Below are positions 43,434-52,394 of a DNA stretch of 64,000 nt, in pieces. The translations under genes were made by a program, and so were the position numbers. Below the pieces are notes generated by a model. That model saw nothing but the letters and a program-made list of their open reading frames with translations, had not been told where the DNA came from and ran no database searches. Source of the stretch: Acidicapsa dinghuensis (GTDB taxonomy: Bacteria; Acidobacteriota; Terriglobia; Terriglobales; Acidobacteriaceae); assembly GCF_025685685.1 (NCBI RefSeq), contig NZ_JAGSYH010000004.1, positions 744,001-808,000 of the forward strand, written 5' to 3'. How positions within the stretch are numbered: the first letter of the stretch is position 1; every line of letters starts with the position of its first letter.

Positions 43434-44783
43434 ATGCAGCGTAGATTGGCCGATCCCGCAACCCTTCTCCCGACCGTGCACCGCCATGCCCCGAGATCCA
43501 CTAGTGCGATTCGCGCAGCCAAAATCGTATCACTAGCGGCGTGTCTTCTTTCCGTGGCGGCAAGATCTCAGGCGCCAGCAGCACTCACCCTTGATCAATG
43601 CATCTCCCTCGCAAAAAGCGCTCCGTCGACGGTGCAGCATTCAAGACAGCAACTCGCCGCCGCCCGGGAAGAGGTCTTTGCCGCGGAATCGAACTTCCTG
43701 CCAAAGGTTTCGATTTCGAATACGTTCACATACAACAGCCCGCTTCTTTACGACAGAAACCGATTCAGCTTCATCGCTCTAAACGCAGTTCATGAATATT
43801 CGACTCTGGGGACCTCCTCTCTTGAGGTTGATTCGGCAGGCAGACTCCGCGCGCTTTTGGATCGCGCCCGGGCAAATGAGCAGATTGCTGCAACCGACGT
43901 GGCTCTTTCCGATCGAGACCTCACGCGCGCGATAGCGGTTGCCTACTACCATCTCCTCCTCGCACGACGTCTCGCGGCCTCAGCTCATGAAAATCTCAAT
44001 GCGGCTCAGGATTTCGAACAAAGAGTCAGAAAACTCGTCGCCGGCGAGGAAGCATCGCGGGCCGATGAGGATAAAGCATCACTTGAGGTGGTGGTGCTCG
44101 AGAATACCGCGCAAGCATCGGACCTCGAAGCTCAGAATGCAAACCATGACCTGGCGTCGTTTTGGACTACGGACGTAGATCAGCCTCTGGTTCTGGCGGA
44201 TGACCTTGACCACGAACCAGTGCCGCAGCAGATCGCAGCTCTTGACGCACCCTACCTCAAGCGTCCCGAGTTCCGACTTCTCGATGCGCAGAAGGCAGGA
44301 TACCTTGCGGATTCACGGCAGGCTCGAGCTCGAATGCTGCCGCAGATCAACTTGGCCTTCCACTATGGGCTGGATGCCTCGCAATGGACAAGCAGAAACC
44401 GCGGCTATGCCGGCTTCGCGCATTTGGAAATTCCCGTCTCGGATTGGTTCAGTGCGAAGAAAGAGCAGAGGCAGTTCCAATTCCAGGCCCGGGCAGTCGA
44501 TACGGACCGAGCCATTGCGACGCGTCTTTTTTCGAAGGAGTACCAGGATGCCCTCTCGAGCGTGACAGCAACCTACCAGCAGACTCAAACGACAGAGCGC
44601 GAAGTGACGCTGGCCAAGGACAACTTGCGTCTGAGCCAGCTTCGATTTCAGAACGGTGAAGGCTCCGCGCTCGATGTGGTGACGTCGCAAAACTTCCTGG
44701 TCCAAGCCGAGATCGATTTTTACAGCTCTCGAGCAAACTATCTCAATGCGCAATCCGCGCTGAAAGTAGCGAGCGGACAATGA
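43434..44783 (+). CDS. TolC-family outer-membrane efflux protein
   Basis: The product is 449 residues with an N-terminal basic segment and signal peptide ('IVSLAACLLSVAARSQA'). 'ALTLDQCISLAKSAPSTVQH' is the classic start of an OEP repeat. Long coiled-coil helices follow ('ALLDRARANEQIAATDVALS', 'DNLRLSQLRFQNGEGSALDV'), with a second repeat at 'SALDVVTSQNFLVQAE'. It is the outer-membrane channel of a tripartite pump. The start codon lies three bases after the riboswitch-2 expression stem. It overlaps the adaptor gene by 4 bp. Confidence 0.88.
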   Translation: MQRRLADPATLLPTVHRHAPRSTSAIRAAKIVSLAACLLSVAARSQAPAALTLDQCISLAKSAPSTVQHSRQQLAAAREEVFAAESNFLPKVSISNTFTYNSPLLYDRNRFSFIALNAVHEYSTLGTSSLEVDSAGRLRALLDRARANEQIAATDVALSDRDLTRAIAVAYYHLLLARRLAASAHENLNAAQDFEQRVRKLVAGEEASRADEDKASLEVVVLENTAQASDLEAQNANHDLASFWTTDVDQPLVLADDLDHEPVPQQIAALDAPYLKRPEFRLLDAQKAGYLADSRQARARMLPQINLAFHYGLDASQWTSRNRGYAGFAHLEIPVSDWFSAKKEQRQFQFQARAVDTDRAIATRLFSKEYQDALSSVTATYQQTQTTEREVTLAKDNLRLSQLRFQNGEGSALDVVTSQNFLVQAEIDFYSSRANYLNAQSALKVASGQ

Positions 44784-46018
44784 AGTATTTCTCCCTTTTC
44801 CTACTGTTGATCCTGATGCCCGGCTGCCGCTCGGGTGACAAGGGCGAAGAGAAACCCGTCGTTGCGGTGACCGTACAGCGTGTTGCGGTCGAAGATGTGC
44901 CGCTCGAGGTCAGCGCGCCTGCCTCGCTCTTTGGCCGATCTGAAGCCCATATTGCGCCCCGGATCACGGCCTCGGTGCGCCAAGTTTTGGTTCATAAGGG
45001 CGACGCGGTCAAGAAGGGACAACTTCTGGCTGTGCTCGACAGGAGTGACCTTGAGGCGGAGCAAGCGAACGCCACCTCTGGGGTGGCGCTCGCAGAGGCG
45101 GCATTAGAACAAGCGCAGGCAGGTCACATTCCCGATCAACTCAGTCAAGCCCATGCCGATCTTACCGCGAAGTCTGCCGCCCTGGATCTCGCCAAGAAAG
45201 TCCACGAACGTCGGCAGCGTCTGTTTGCGGAGGGAGCGATTTCCGGGAGGGATCTCGACGTCAGCAACATGTCGGAGATCCAGGCTCAAGCTGACTTTGA
45301 TGCTGCCAAGACGCGGCTGGAACTCCTAGAGCGGCAAATAAGCGGAGCCGATCTGAAAATAGCGCAGAGCACGTTGGCCCAAGCCAAGGCAAAGCACGAC
45401 CTTGCAACGGCTGACCTGAACTTCTCGGAATTGCGAAGCCCTACCGATGGTTTCGTTACCGATCAGACCATCTACGCGGGCGATATGGCGAAACCAGACG
45501 TGCCTGCATTCACCGTCGCGGATCTTTCGTCAGCGGTCGCGCGAGCGCAGGTGAACGCCGATCAGGCCGCTCCGGTCTCTAAAGGACAGGCCTGTGAATT
45601 TGAGCAAAGGCGCAACGAGAACTCGCCTCAGCCGCCGCATTTTGGCAAAGTCACAGTCGTCAATCAGGCCGTCGATCCTGCGCGATATGCGGTAGAAGTT
45701 TGGTGTGAGCTTCCAAACAACGACCATGAGCTCAAGACCGGCGTCTTCGGTTCCGTGAAAGTCATTGTCGGTCAGGCACACGGGGCGATCGTTGTTCCCT
45801 CATCGGCGATTGAGTTCGACGAGGGGACCGACAGAGGAAAAATCTATACCGTTGATGCTCAACGTGTGGCCCATCTCTTAGAGGTGGTAGCTGTGCATGT
45901 CGATGATGACCGCGTCCGTGTACTCTCCGGGCTAAAGCCGGGGGACATCGTGATCGTGCAAGGGGAGTACGGCCTGCCGGACGAGACGAAGGTGAGTTTC
46001 GACGAGGTGCGACAGTGA
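44780..46018 (+). CDS. RND efflux periplasmic adaptor lipoprotein
   Basis: The product is 412 residues with a lipoprotein signal (lipobox LMPG-C at residue ~16). HlyD/MFP features are 'VHKGDAVKKGQLLAVLDRSD' (lipoyl half-motif), a ~100-residue coiled hairpin, 'DLNFSELRSPTDGFVTDQTI' (second half-motif) and 'LKTGVFGSVKVIV', 'LSGLKPGDIVIVQG' in the beta-barrel and membrane-proximal domains. It links TolC to the RND pump. It overlaps the upstream and downstream genes by 4 bp each, so the three are translationally coupled under riboswitch 2. Confidence 0.9.
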   Translation: MKYFSLFLLLILMPGCRSGDKGEEKPVVAVTVQRVAVEDVPLEVSAPASLFGRSEAHIAPRITASVRQVLVHKGDAVKKGQLLAVLDRSDLEAEQANATSGVALAEAALEQAQAGHIPDQLSQAHADLTAKSAALDLAKKVHERRQRLFAEGAISGRDLDVSNMSEIQAQADFDAAKTRLELLERQISGADLKIAQSTLAQAKAKHDLATADLNFSELRSPTDGFVTDQTIYAGDMAKPDVPAFTVADLSSAVARAQVNADQAAPVSKGQACEFEQRRNENSPQPPHFGKVTVVNQAVDPARYAVEVWCELPNNDHELKTGVFGSVKVIVGQAHGAIVVPSSAIEFDEGTDRGKIYTVDAQRVAHLLEVVAVHVDDDRVRVLSGLKPGDIVIVQGEYGLPDETKVSFDEVRQ

Positions 46019-49000
46019 CCGGTCGCCTAGCAGGCTTCGTTCATGCGCAAGGCCGTGGCTTAGTTCTGATTGTCCTGAGCTTCGCGCTTGCCGGCGCCTT
46101 CATGATTCCGTCTATTCCGGTTTCTATCTTTCCGGAAACCAATTTTCCACGCGTTGTGATTCTTGTCGACAACGGCATCACGCCAATAGATCTCCAGATG
46201 CTGACGGTGACCCGTCCGCTTGAGGAAGCAGTTCGCCAGGTTCCAGGGATCACGACCGTCAGGTCAGTCACTGGGCGCGGGTCGACCGAGATCAATATCT
46301 TCTTTCGATGGGACGTGGATATCCTGAATGCGCTTCACCTGGTCCAGGGCCGCATCGGTCAGATTTCCACTACGCTACCGGCAGGTACGCATTTTTACAT
46401 TAATCGGCTGACGTTTTCTGTCTTTCCGATCATCGGCTTCAGCATCACATCGGACAGTCGAAGCCTCTCCGATCTCTGGAGCCTGGCCTATTACGATCTC
46501 GCCCCGCGGCTCTATCGTTTGCCCGGAGTCGCCGAGGCGCGAATCGTCGGTGGCCGCAAGCCGGAATTCCATATTGTCGTCGATCCTCAAAAGCTGAATA
46601 GTCTGGGGCTGCCGCTAACCAAAGTTGTCGAAGCGGTTCGGAACAGCAACATCATTGAGCCCTCCGGGATGATGCAGGAAAACTACCATCTCTACCTGAC
46701 AACAGTTACTGGGTTGCTTCGGAGCGAGGCGGATATCGAAGGTGTCGTGGTTGATGTCGTGAAAGGAACTCCTGTCACCATCAAGGACATCGCAACCGTT
46801 ATCCCGGGAGAAGAGCCCGTCTACAACATAGTCACGGCGGACGGTAAGCCAGCAGTTCTGGTCAATGTTCTTCAACAGCCAGATGGAAATGCGGTTCAGA
46901 TTGCCGATGCGGTGAACGCGGAGTTGGATCAGGTGAGAAAGACACTTCCGCCCGATGTTCATCTTACCAAGTACTACGACCAGTCCTTGCTTGTCCGTGA
47001 TGCGATATCTGGCGTGACTGAGAGCATTGTCATCGGCTTGCTGCTCTCGGTTGGAGTCCTCGCGTTGTTCCTGAAGAATTGGCGTACGACGCTCGTTGCG
47101 GCGGTTGTGATTCCAATTGCCGCACTAATTGCGGTCGTATTTCTCAAACTGTTCCATATGAGCTTCAACCTGATGACGCTGGGAGGCCTTGCAGCGTGCA
47201 TCGGTGTCGTCATTGATGATGCCATCGTCATCGTCGAGAACATCTCCTTGCACCTGTCGATGAACAAGTCCCCGTGGGAAGCCTCGTCGATCGCAATCCA
47301 GGAGCTCACCCCCGCCCTGATCGGTTCGACCCTAACGCCGATGGTGGTTTTCGTCCCACTTGTCTTTCTGGGTGGAATCACCGCCGTCTTCTTTCGGGCC
47401 TTGGCTATGACCCTGGTTACGGCTCTTGGAGCCTCTCTCGTCTTAGCCATCTTCTTTACTCCGGTTCTCGCGGGAGCATTACTTCGTCCCAGAAAGATCG
47501 AGAAGAACCTTACTCTCGAAGAGGCCGAGCGGTCTGAAGAGGGCCCGATAATGCGTCGACTGTCTGTTGAATACGAGCGGATCTTGCATTGGGCTCTCGG
47601 ACATGCCACTAAGGTCGGTTGGCTAGCCAGCGGGGTGCTCGCCGTGAGTGTGCTCTTGTTTATCTCACTTGGGAGCGGCTTCCTTCCGGATATGGATGAA
47701 GGCGCTTTCGTTCTCGACTATCGAACGCCTCCCGGCACCTCCCTCGCCGAATCGAACCGCATCTTGAAACACATTGAGCAATTCCTGAGAGAAACGCCTG
47801 AAGTGGAAAGCTACTCGCGGCGAACCGGAGCCCGCCTGGCGCTGGCTATTGCTGAGCCCAACACAGGCGACTTTCTGATCAAGCTGCGCGCAAAGCGCTC
47901 GCGGTCTCTCGAAGAAGTGACCTCTCAGTTGCGGGAGAAGATTAATCACACTGAGCCTGCAATTCAGGTGGAGTTTCCACATATTCTCGAGGATCTGGTC
48001 GGTGACCTCGCCTGGTCTCCCGAACCGATTGAGATCAAAGTGTCCAACCACGATGAAGCGAGCTATAAAGCAGCAGCAAAGGCGATCGAGTCGTGGCTTC
48101 CAAGAGTAAAGGGCGTAGTTGACGTCGAAGATCAGGTCGTCACCATTGGCCCAAGCATGAACATGAGGATTGATCCCGCACGGGCGGAGATGGCCGGCTT
48201 CTCCACACGAGATGTCGCCAATATCCAGGCTGCCATGTTGGAAGGGCAGCCCGCGTCGAACATCATTCAGGGCGACCGCCTGATTGGCCTTCGCGTTCAG
48301 TATCCGAGAGATGCAGTAAGCACCTTCGCGGACTTAGAAAATCAACTTGTAACGTCCCCGACTGGCCAAACGGTAGAGCTCTCCACGATAGCCCATGAGG
48401 AGGTAGCGCCCGATCAGACGGAGATTCGCCGGGAAAATCTCCGCAACCTCGATGCGGTGACCGCTCAGCTCGAAGGCCGCGACCTCGGATCAGCAATGAA
48501 CGAAATTCAACGGCGGCTCTTCAAAGAGGTTCAGCTTCCACCCGGCACCGACGTCGAATTCGGAGGACTCTATCAGATCCAGCAGGAGTCATTCGCTGGA
48601 CTTCTCCACGTCCTGCTGGCATCGATGCTGCTGATCTTCATCATTCTGGTTTTCGAATTCCGTTCTTTCTCGCATCCAATCGCGATCCTCATCGCCACGG
48701 TCCTGTGCACTTCCGGCAGCCTATTGGCTTTGTTCATCACTCGAACCACGCTCAACATCTCGTCCTTCATGGGCATCATCATGGTGATTGGCATCGTTCA
48801 CAAGAACGGCATTCTTATGCTCGATGCCGAAGGCCACTTCACTGCAAAAGGCTGTGAGCTGACAGACGCAGTGTTTCAAGCGGGCCGCCGCCGACTCAGG
48901 CCCATTCTGATGACTGCGCTCGCAACCATTTGCGGTATGCTTCCTCTCGCTTTCGGGATCGGATCCGGAGCGCAGATGCTTCAGCCTTTGGCGATTGCGG

Positions 49001-49086
49001 TGATCGGAGGCGTAACGATCTCCATGATCCTTTCGCTTGTAGTGACGCCAGCTCTTTTCTACTCACTGCGAAAGAGAGGGCTCTGA
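46015..49086 (+). CDS. RND-family efflux pump, inner-membrane subunit
   Basis: The product is 1023 residues (usual ~1030) with 12 spans and two large periplasmic loops. Family marks are 'PSIPVSIFPETNFPRV', proton-relay Asp-Asp in 'GVVIDDAIVIVENISLHLS', 'LTPALIGSTLTPMVVFVPL' and C-terminal 'RRLRPILMTALATICGMLPL'. Sequence features do not decide between drug (HAE-1) and other substrates. It is under a fluoride riboswitch, so it may export a substance linked to fluoride damage, or act as a general stress pump. A fluoride-anion substrate would be unprecedented for RND pumps and is not claimed. Confidence 0.92.
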   Translation: MTGRLAGFVHAQGRGLVLIVLSFALAGAFMIPSIPVSIFPETNFPRVVILVDNGITPIDLQMLTVTRPLEEAVRQVPGITTVRSVTGRGSTEINIFFRWDVDILNALHLVQGRIGQISTTLPAGTHFYINRLTFSVFPIIGFSITSDSRSLSDLWSLAYYDLAPRLYRLPGVAEARIVGGRKPEFHIVVDPQKLNSLGLPLTKVVEAVRNSNIIEPSGMMQENYHLYLTTVTGLLRSEADIEGVVVDVVKGTPVTIKDIATVIPGEEPVYNIVTADGKPAVLVNVLQQPDGNAVQIADAVNAELDQVRKTLPPDVHLTKYYDQSLLVRDAISGVTESIVIGLLLSVGVLALFLKNWRTTLVAAVVIPIAALIAVVFLKLFHMSFNLMTLGGLAACIGVVIDDAIVIVENISLHLSMNKSPWEASSIAIQELTPALIGSTLTPMVVFVPLVFLGGITAVFFRALAMTLVTALGASLVLAIFFTPVLAGALLRPRKIEKNLTLEEAERSEEGPIMRRLSVEYERILHWALGHATKVGWLASGVLAVSVLLFISLGSGFLPDMDEGAFVLDYRTPPGTSLAESNRILKHIEQFLRETPEVESYSRRTGARLALAIAEPNTGDFLIKLRAKRSRSLEEVTSQLREKINHTEPAIQVEFPHILEDLVGDLAWSPEPIEIKVSNHDEASYKAAAKAIESWLPRVKGVVDVEDQVVTIGPSMNMRIDPARAEMAGFSTRDVANIQAAMLEGQPASNIIQGDRLIGLRVQYPRDAVSTFADLENQLVTSPTGQTVELSTIAHEEVAPDQTEIRRENLRNLDAVTAQLEGRDLGSAMNEIQRRLFKEVQLPPGTDVEFGGLYQIQQESFAGLLHVLLASMLLIFIILVFEFRSFSHPIAILIATVLCTSGSLLALFITRTTLNISSFMGIIMVIGIVHKNGILMLDAEGHFTAKGCELTDAVFQAGRRRLRPILMTALATICGMLPLAFGIGSGAQMLQPLAIAVIGGVTISMILSLVVTPALFYSLRKRGL

Positions 49087-49087
49087 A

Positions 49088-50109
49088 GTGATGAAGCGTC
49101 TGGTCCGATTTACTTCTTGGGCATCTCTATTCCTGTCTTGCTTCATGTCATTTGGGCAGAACTCAGGATCTCCAATGAAACTCGATCGCGTAATCGAGCT
49201 TCCAGGAATTCAGGGTGACTTCGATCATTTTGCTTTCGATAGCTCGACTGGCGAGTTGTTTCTCGCAGCGTCTGACCAAGGCGTAGTAGCGGCGATCGAC
49301 CTTAGAGGCAACCAAGTCCGCCGCATCGGTGGCTTCACCAATCCGCACAGCATTCTTGTCTTACCAGACTACTCGCGGATACTCGTCACAGACAGCGGAC
49401 CTGGCGCATCTGCTTTCGTTGACAGCAAGAAACTAGGCGTAATACGGAAGCTTCCGCTTGCTCTCGGAGCGAATTGCATTCTCGATGATCCGCAAAACAC
49501 CGAGCATATGTCACGGCTGGCGGGGATCGAGTTCATCAGGCCGATTCGAGGCTCCAATTGATTAACTCGGATACGGGGCGCGTCCTCGTGTCTACTCACG
49601 TCGCAGCGCTTCACCTTCAGCCCATGGCGCTCGACCCCTCAACAGATCGACTGTTCGTAAACTTGGCGGATCAGGATGCGATTGCGATCTACGACAGAAA
49701 CACTTTGCGGGCGCTAGAGACTTGGAAGCTGCCAGTCGGGCACAGGAACTCCCCGATCGCGCTTGATCTTCGGCGCCATCGTCTGTTCGTAGTCGCTACA
49801 GACCCCGGGATTCTGATGGAACTCAACTCTGAAACTGGAGCCCTGGAGTCTTCCATAGCAACGCCGGGAATTCCCGATGACATCGGCTTCGACGACGCGA
49901 CGGAACAGATATACGTTCCCGGAGACGGCGCTCTCGCAGTTTTCGATGCCAGCGGTTCGGAAGGGCTCCGGCTTCTGCAACAGGTCAAGACCGGCCCAGG
50001 GGCAAGAACGGGTATGCTAATCAGCTCTGAACGAAGATTTGTGGTTGCGGTGCCTTCGCCGAGTACTGCTTCGTCGGCTCACGTAATGGTCTTCACGATC
50101 GATAAGTAG
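49088..50109 (+). pseudogene. YncE-like seven-bladed beta-propeller protein, split by a frameshift
   Basis: Reading 49088-49500 gives a signal peptide and propeller blades ('GDFDHFAFDSSTGELFLAAS', 'RRIGGFTNPHSILVLPDYSR'). Near 49495 the frame changes: the other frame continues 'AYVTAGGDRVHQADSRL', joining directly to 'QLINSDTGRVLVSTHVAALH' and the rest to 50109. A single-base deletion (the CAAAAC run at 49494-49499 is nearby) explains it. Corrected, the protein is ~340 residues, a normal YncE/YVTN length. It is either a real pseudogene or an assembly error. It starts 1 bp after the RND stop. Confidence 0.82.
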
Positions 50110-50524
50110 AGGAGTCCGACGAGGAGGTGTCGTCCTGAGCGATTGCCGTTACAATTCGATGCCATATTTCCCATGGCAGCCGATGCTTTTTTGTGCTACT
50201 CTCTGCCGATATGACAGTCCCGCATGCTTCCCGGCGTACCTCTCTCCGCGTGCTGTTGCGGATCACGCACATGGACGTTTGCTGCGGCCCCCCACGCGCC
50301 TAGCCTCTCACTTATATCCAGATTATTTTCGGGTTGAGATAAATTGGCGGATGCACTTGTGCATGCGCGCTGAGGAAGTCGTGCGCCGCGCCATCGGCGG
50401 TGCCTCGCCGAAGAAAATATCTCGATCTGCATTGGTGTCGCAGGCTTGCCTCTCTCGAAGCAAGATATCCGCCTGCGCATTAATGCTCGTCAGCCATTGC
50501 GTTCGCGCAGAAGGAGTCTAAATC
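50110..50524. other. Intergenic, 415 bp, no gene seen
   Basis: A perfect ATGCAC-TT-GTGCAT palindrome lies at about 50352-50365, and several GC-rich segments follow. No coding frame, fluoride motif or guanidine-riboswitch motif was recognised, although the next gene belongs to a family sometimes linked to urea or guanidine use. Confidence 0.35.
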
Positions 50525-51175
50525 ATGTCCGGTTTGAAGTTTCAATGGAGTTCGCTGCAGCCAGAAGAGGCAGCATCGAGTTTTGTCGTCCTTGCTGGTG
50601 ACCCATTTGTACGTGAGGTTCACAGGGGTCAGGTTGTTCGGATCGTCGATGTGGAGGGCAATCAGTCCGCAGACACAATGTTCTACAACGCTCATGATTA
50701 CTCGGATCGCTACAGCGCGCAGGATACGATTCGCGAACAGGGCAACGTCTATCTGACTACGGGGAGCCGGTTGCTCTCGAGCGAAGGTGGCCTGCTGCTT
50801 ACGATCGTGGCCGATACCTGTGGTCGCCACGATACGCTCGGCGGAGCTTGTTCGGTCGAAAGCAACATGGTCCGGTATGCGATCGAGAAGCGCCACATGC
50901 ACGCTTGCCGACAGAGCTTCGTGAAAGGAATCCAGCAATGGAAGCGAGGACTGGAGAAGAAAGATATCGCGAGCAATGTCAACTTCTTCATGAACGTCCC
51001 TTTGACGCCAGAAGGCGAGCTTACTTTTGCCGACGGTGTGTCTGGGCCCGGAAAATACGTCGAGCTCCGGGCAGAAATGGATGTTCTGCTGTTGGTCAGC
51101 AACTGCCCGCAGTTGAACAATCCTTGTAACGCATTCAACCCCACGCCCTTACAGATTCTCATCTGGGACGCATAG
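50525..51175 (+). CDS. DUF1989 / urea-carboxylase-associated family protein
   Basis: The product is 216 residues. '[20 protein letters not shown]', '[20 protein letters not shown]', '[18 protein letters not shown]' and the C-terminal '[19 protein letters not shown]' are the conserved blocks of DUF1989 proteins, whose Cys and His residues are thought to bind zinc. Members are found with urea carboxylase or aminomethyltransferases. Neither is present here, so the role is open. Confidence 0.82.
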   Translation: MSGLKFQWSSLQPEEAASSFVVLAGDPFVREVHRGQVVRIVDVEGNQSADTMFYNAHDYSDRYSAQDTIREQGNVYLTTGSRLLSSEGGLLLTIVADTCGRHDTLGGACSVESNMVRYAIEKRHMHACRQSFVKGIQQWKRGLEKKDIASNVNFFMNVPLTPEGELTFADGVSGPGKYVELRAEMDVLLLVSNCPQLNNPCNAFNPTPLQILIWDA

Positions 51176-51265
51176 GCGTGGTGCGCCTTTCGGCAATGAG
51201 ACGCCGCGATTCCAAAGGGCAATCGTTTACGTCAACCGTTAACAGAAGGAGGGTAAAAGACAAGT

Positions 51266-52294
51266 ATGGATTCCGATGCGCTTTCAGTTTCTCTCGTCAG
51301 CCGCCGTCGCTTTCTCAAGCAGACCGTAGCGTTCAGTGCGGTAGCTGCGATTGGCAATCAAGTTGGCTTTGCGGATGTTCCTACGACAACTCCCGGTGCG
51401 AATGAGATCTTGATGATCGGCGATTGGGGGTATGAGGACACGGCCGCCCAAGCTAAGGTGGCGACGGGTATGGCCGCTTACATTCGGAAGAACTCGATTC
51501 GTCCCGATGCTCTCTTTCTTCTTGGTGATAACTGGTATGGGGCTCTCGACGGCGGCGTAAAGTCCTCACGCTGGCACGCCGGTTTCGAGACTATGTATCC
51601 GGCGGATATATTTGACTGCCCTGCCTACGCCGTGCTCGGCAACCACGACTACCAGCGTTGGCCCGACAGTAAAGTTGAGGCCGAGCTTGCCTACGCGCGC
51701 GCGAGTAAAACCCGTTGGACGCTGCCCTCGCGCTGGTACACCTTCGAATTTCCAAAGCAGAATCCGCTCATCACTTTCATTGCCCTCGACAGCAACATGC
51801 CACACGCGAAGCCCTTGGCCCCAGGAAGCCGCGATTTTACTCTCACTCGCGAGGAAAAAGATCAGCAGCTAATCTGGCTCCAGGAAGAGCTAAAGAGTCC
51901 TCGCTCAACGCCGTATCTGGCGGTTCTTGCGCACCATCCGGTTTATTCGAATGGACCACACGGCGATCACCCCACGCTCATCCAGGATTGGGATCCGCTC
52001 TTCCGCAAGAACAACGTCACGCTCTACCTTGCCGGGCACGATCACGACTTGCAGCATCTGGAGTTTGAGGGACATCCGACGAGCTTCTTTCTCTCCGGCG
52101 GCGGCGGAGCTGACCTGTACGATTTGAAGATCGATCCGGGTAAGCGCGGTCCGTACGGACAGAAGTTGTACGGTTTTAGTCACCTCTCCGTTACGCCAAA
52201 AGAACTCACTCTTCGCCACTTCGACAGTACCGGTGGTTTGTTGCACGCCTTCACCAAAACGCCGGCTGGCCAGGTCGCCCTACTTTCAAGCTAG
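51266..52294 (+). CDS. Tat-exported metallophosphoesterase (acid-phosphatase-like)
   Basis: The product is 342 residues with AGAAGGAGGG Shine-Dalgarno upstream. N-terminal 'SRRRFLKQTVAFSAVAAIGN' is a twin-arginine signal. Metal ligands of the calcineurin-like phosphoesterase fold are all visible: 'MIGDWGY', 'LLGDNWYGAL', 'YAVLGNHDYQ', 'VLAHHPVYSNG' and 'YLAGHDHDLQHL'. This is the type-5 purple-acid-phosphatase-like layout. It acts outside the cytoplasm on phosphate esters. The phospholipase C gene follows after 100 bp, giving a phosphate-release pair. Confidence 0.9.
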   Translation: MDSDALSVSLVSRRRFLKQTVAFSAVAAIGNQVGFADVPTTTPGANEILMIGDWGYEDTAAQAKVATGMAAYIRKNSIRPDALFLLGDNWYGALDGGVKSSRWHAGFETMYPADIFDCPAYAVLGNHDYQRWPDSKVEAELAYARASKTRWTLPSRWYTFEFPKQNPLITFIALDSNMPHAKPLAPGSRDFTLTREEKDQQLIWLQEELKSPRSTPYLAVLAHHPVYSNGPHGDHPTLIQDWDPLFRKNNVTLYLAGHDHDLQHLEFEGHPTSFFLSGGGGADLYDLKIDPGKRGPYGQKLYGFSHLSVTPKELTLRHFDSTGGLLHAFTKTPAGQVALLSS

Positions 52295-52394
52295 CTACGA
52301 GCTTCATAGCGGCCGAGATCGTCTCGCCGGGAAATACACCTTTGTCGTGGCAGGATGGAGTTCCAGCCGATTGAGTTCAGCAAGAGGGCAATTG

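Noticed and set aside
50110..50524. Guanidine or urea-linked riboswitch ahead of the DUF1989 gene
   Set aside because: I looked for the ykkC-type and ACGR-loop motifs and for another fluoride aptamer, and found none.
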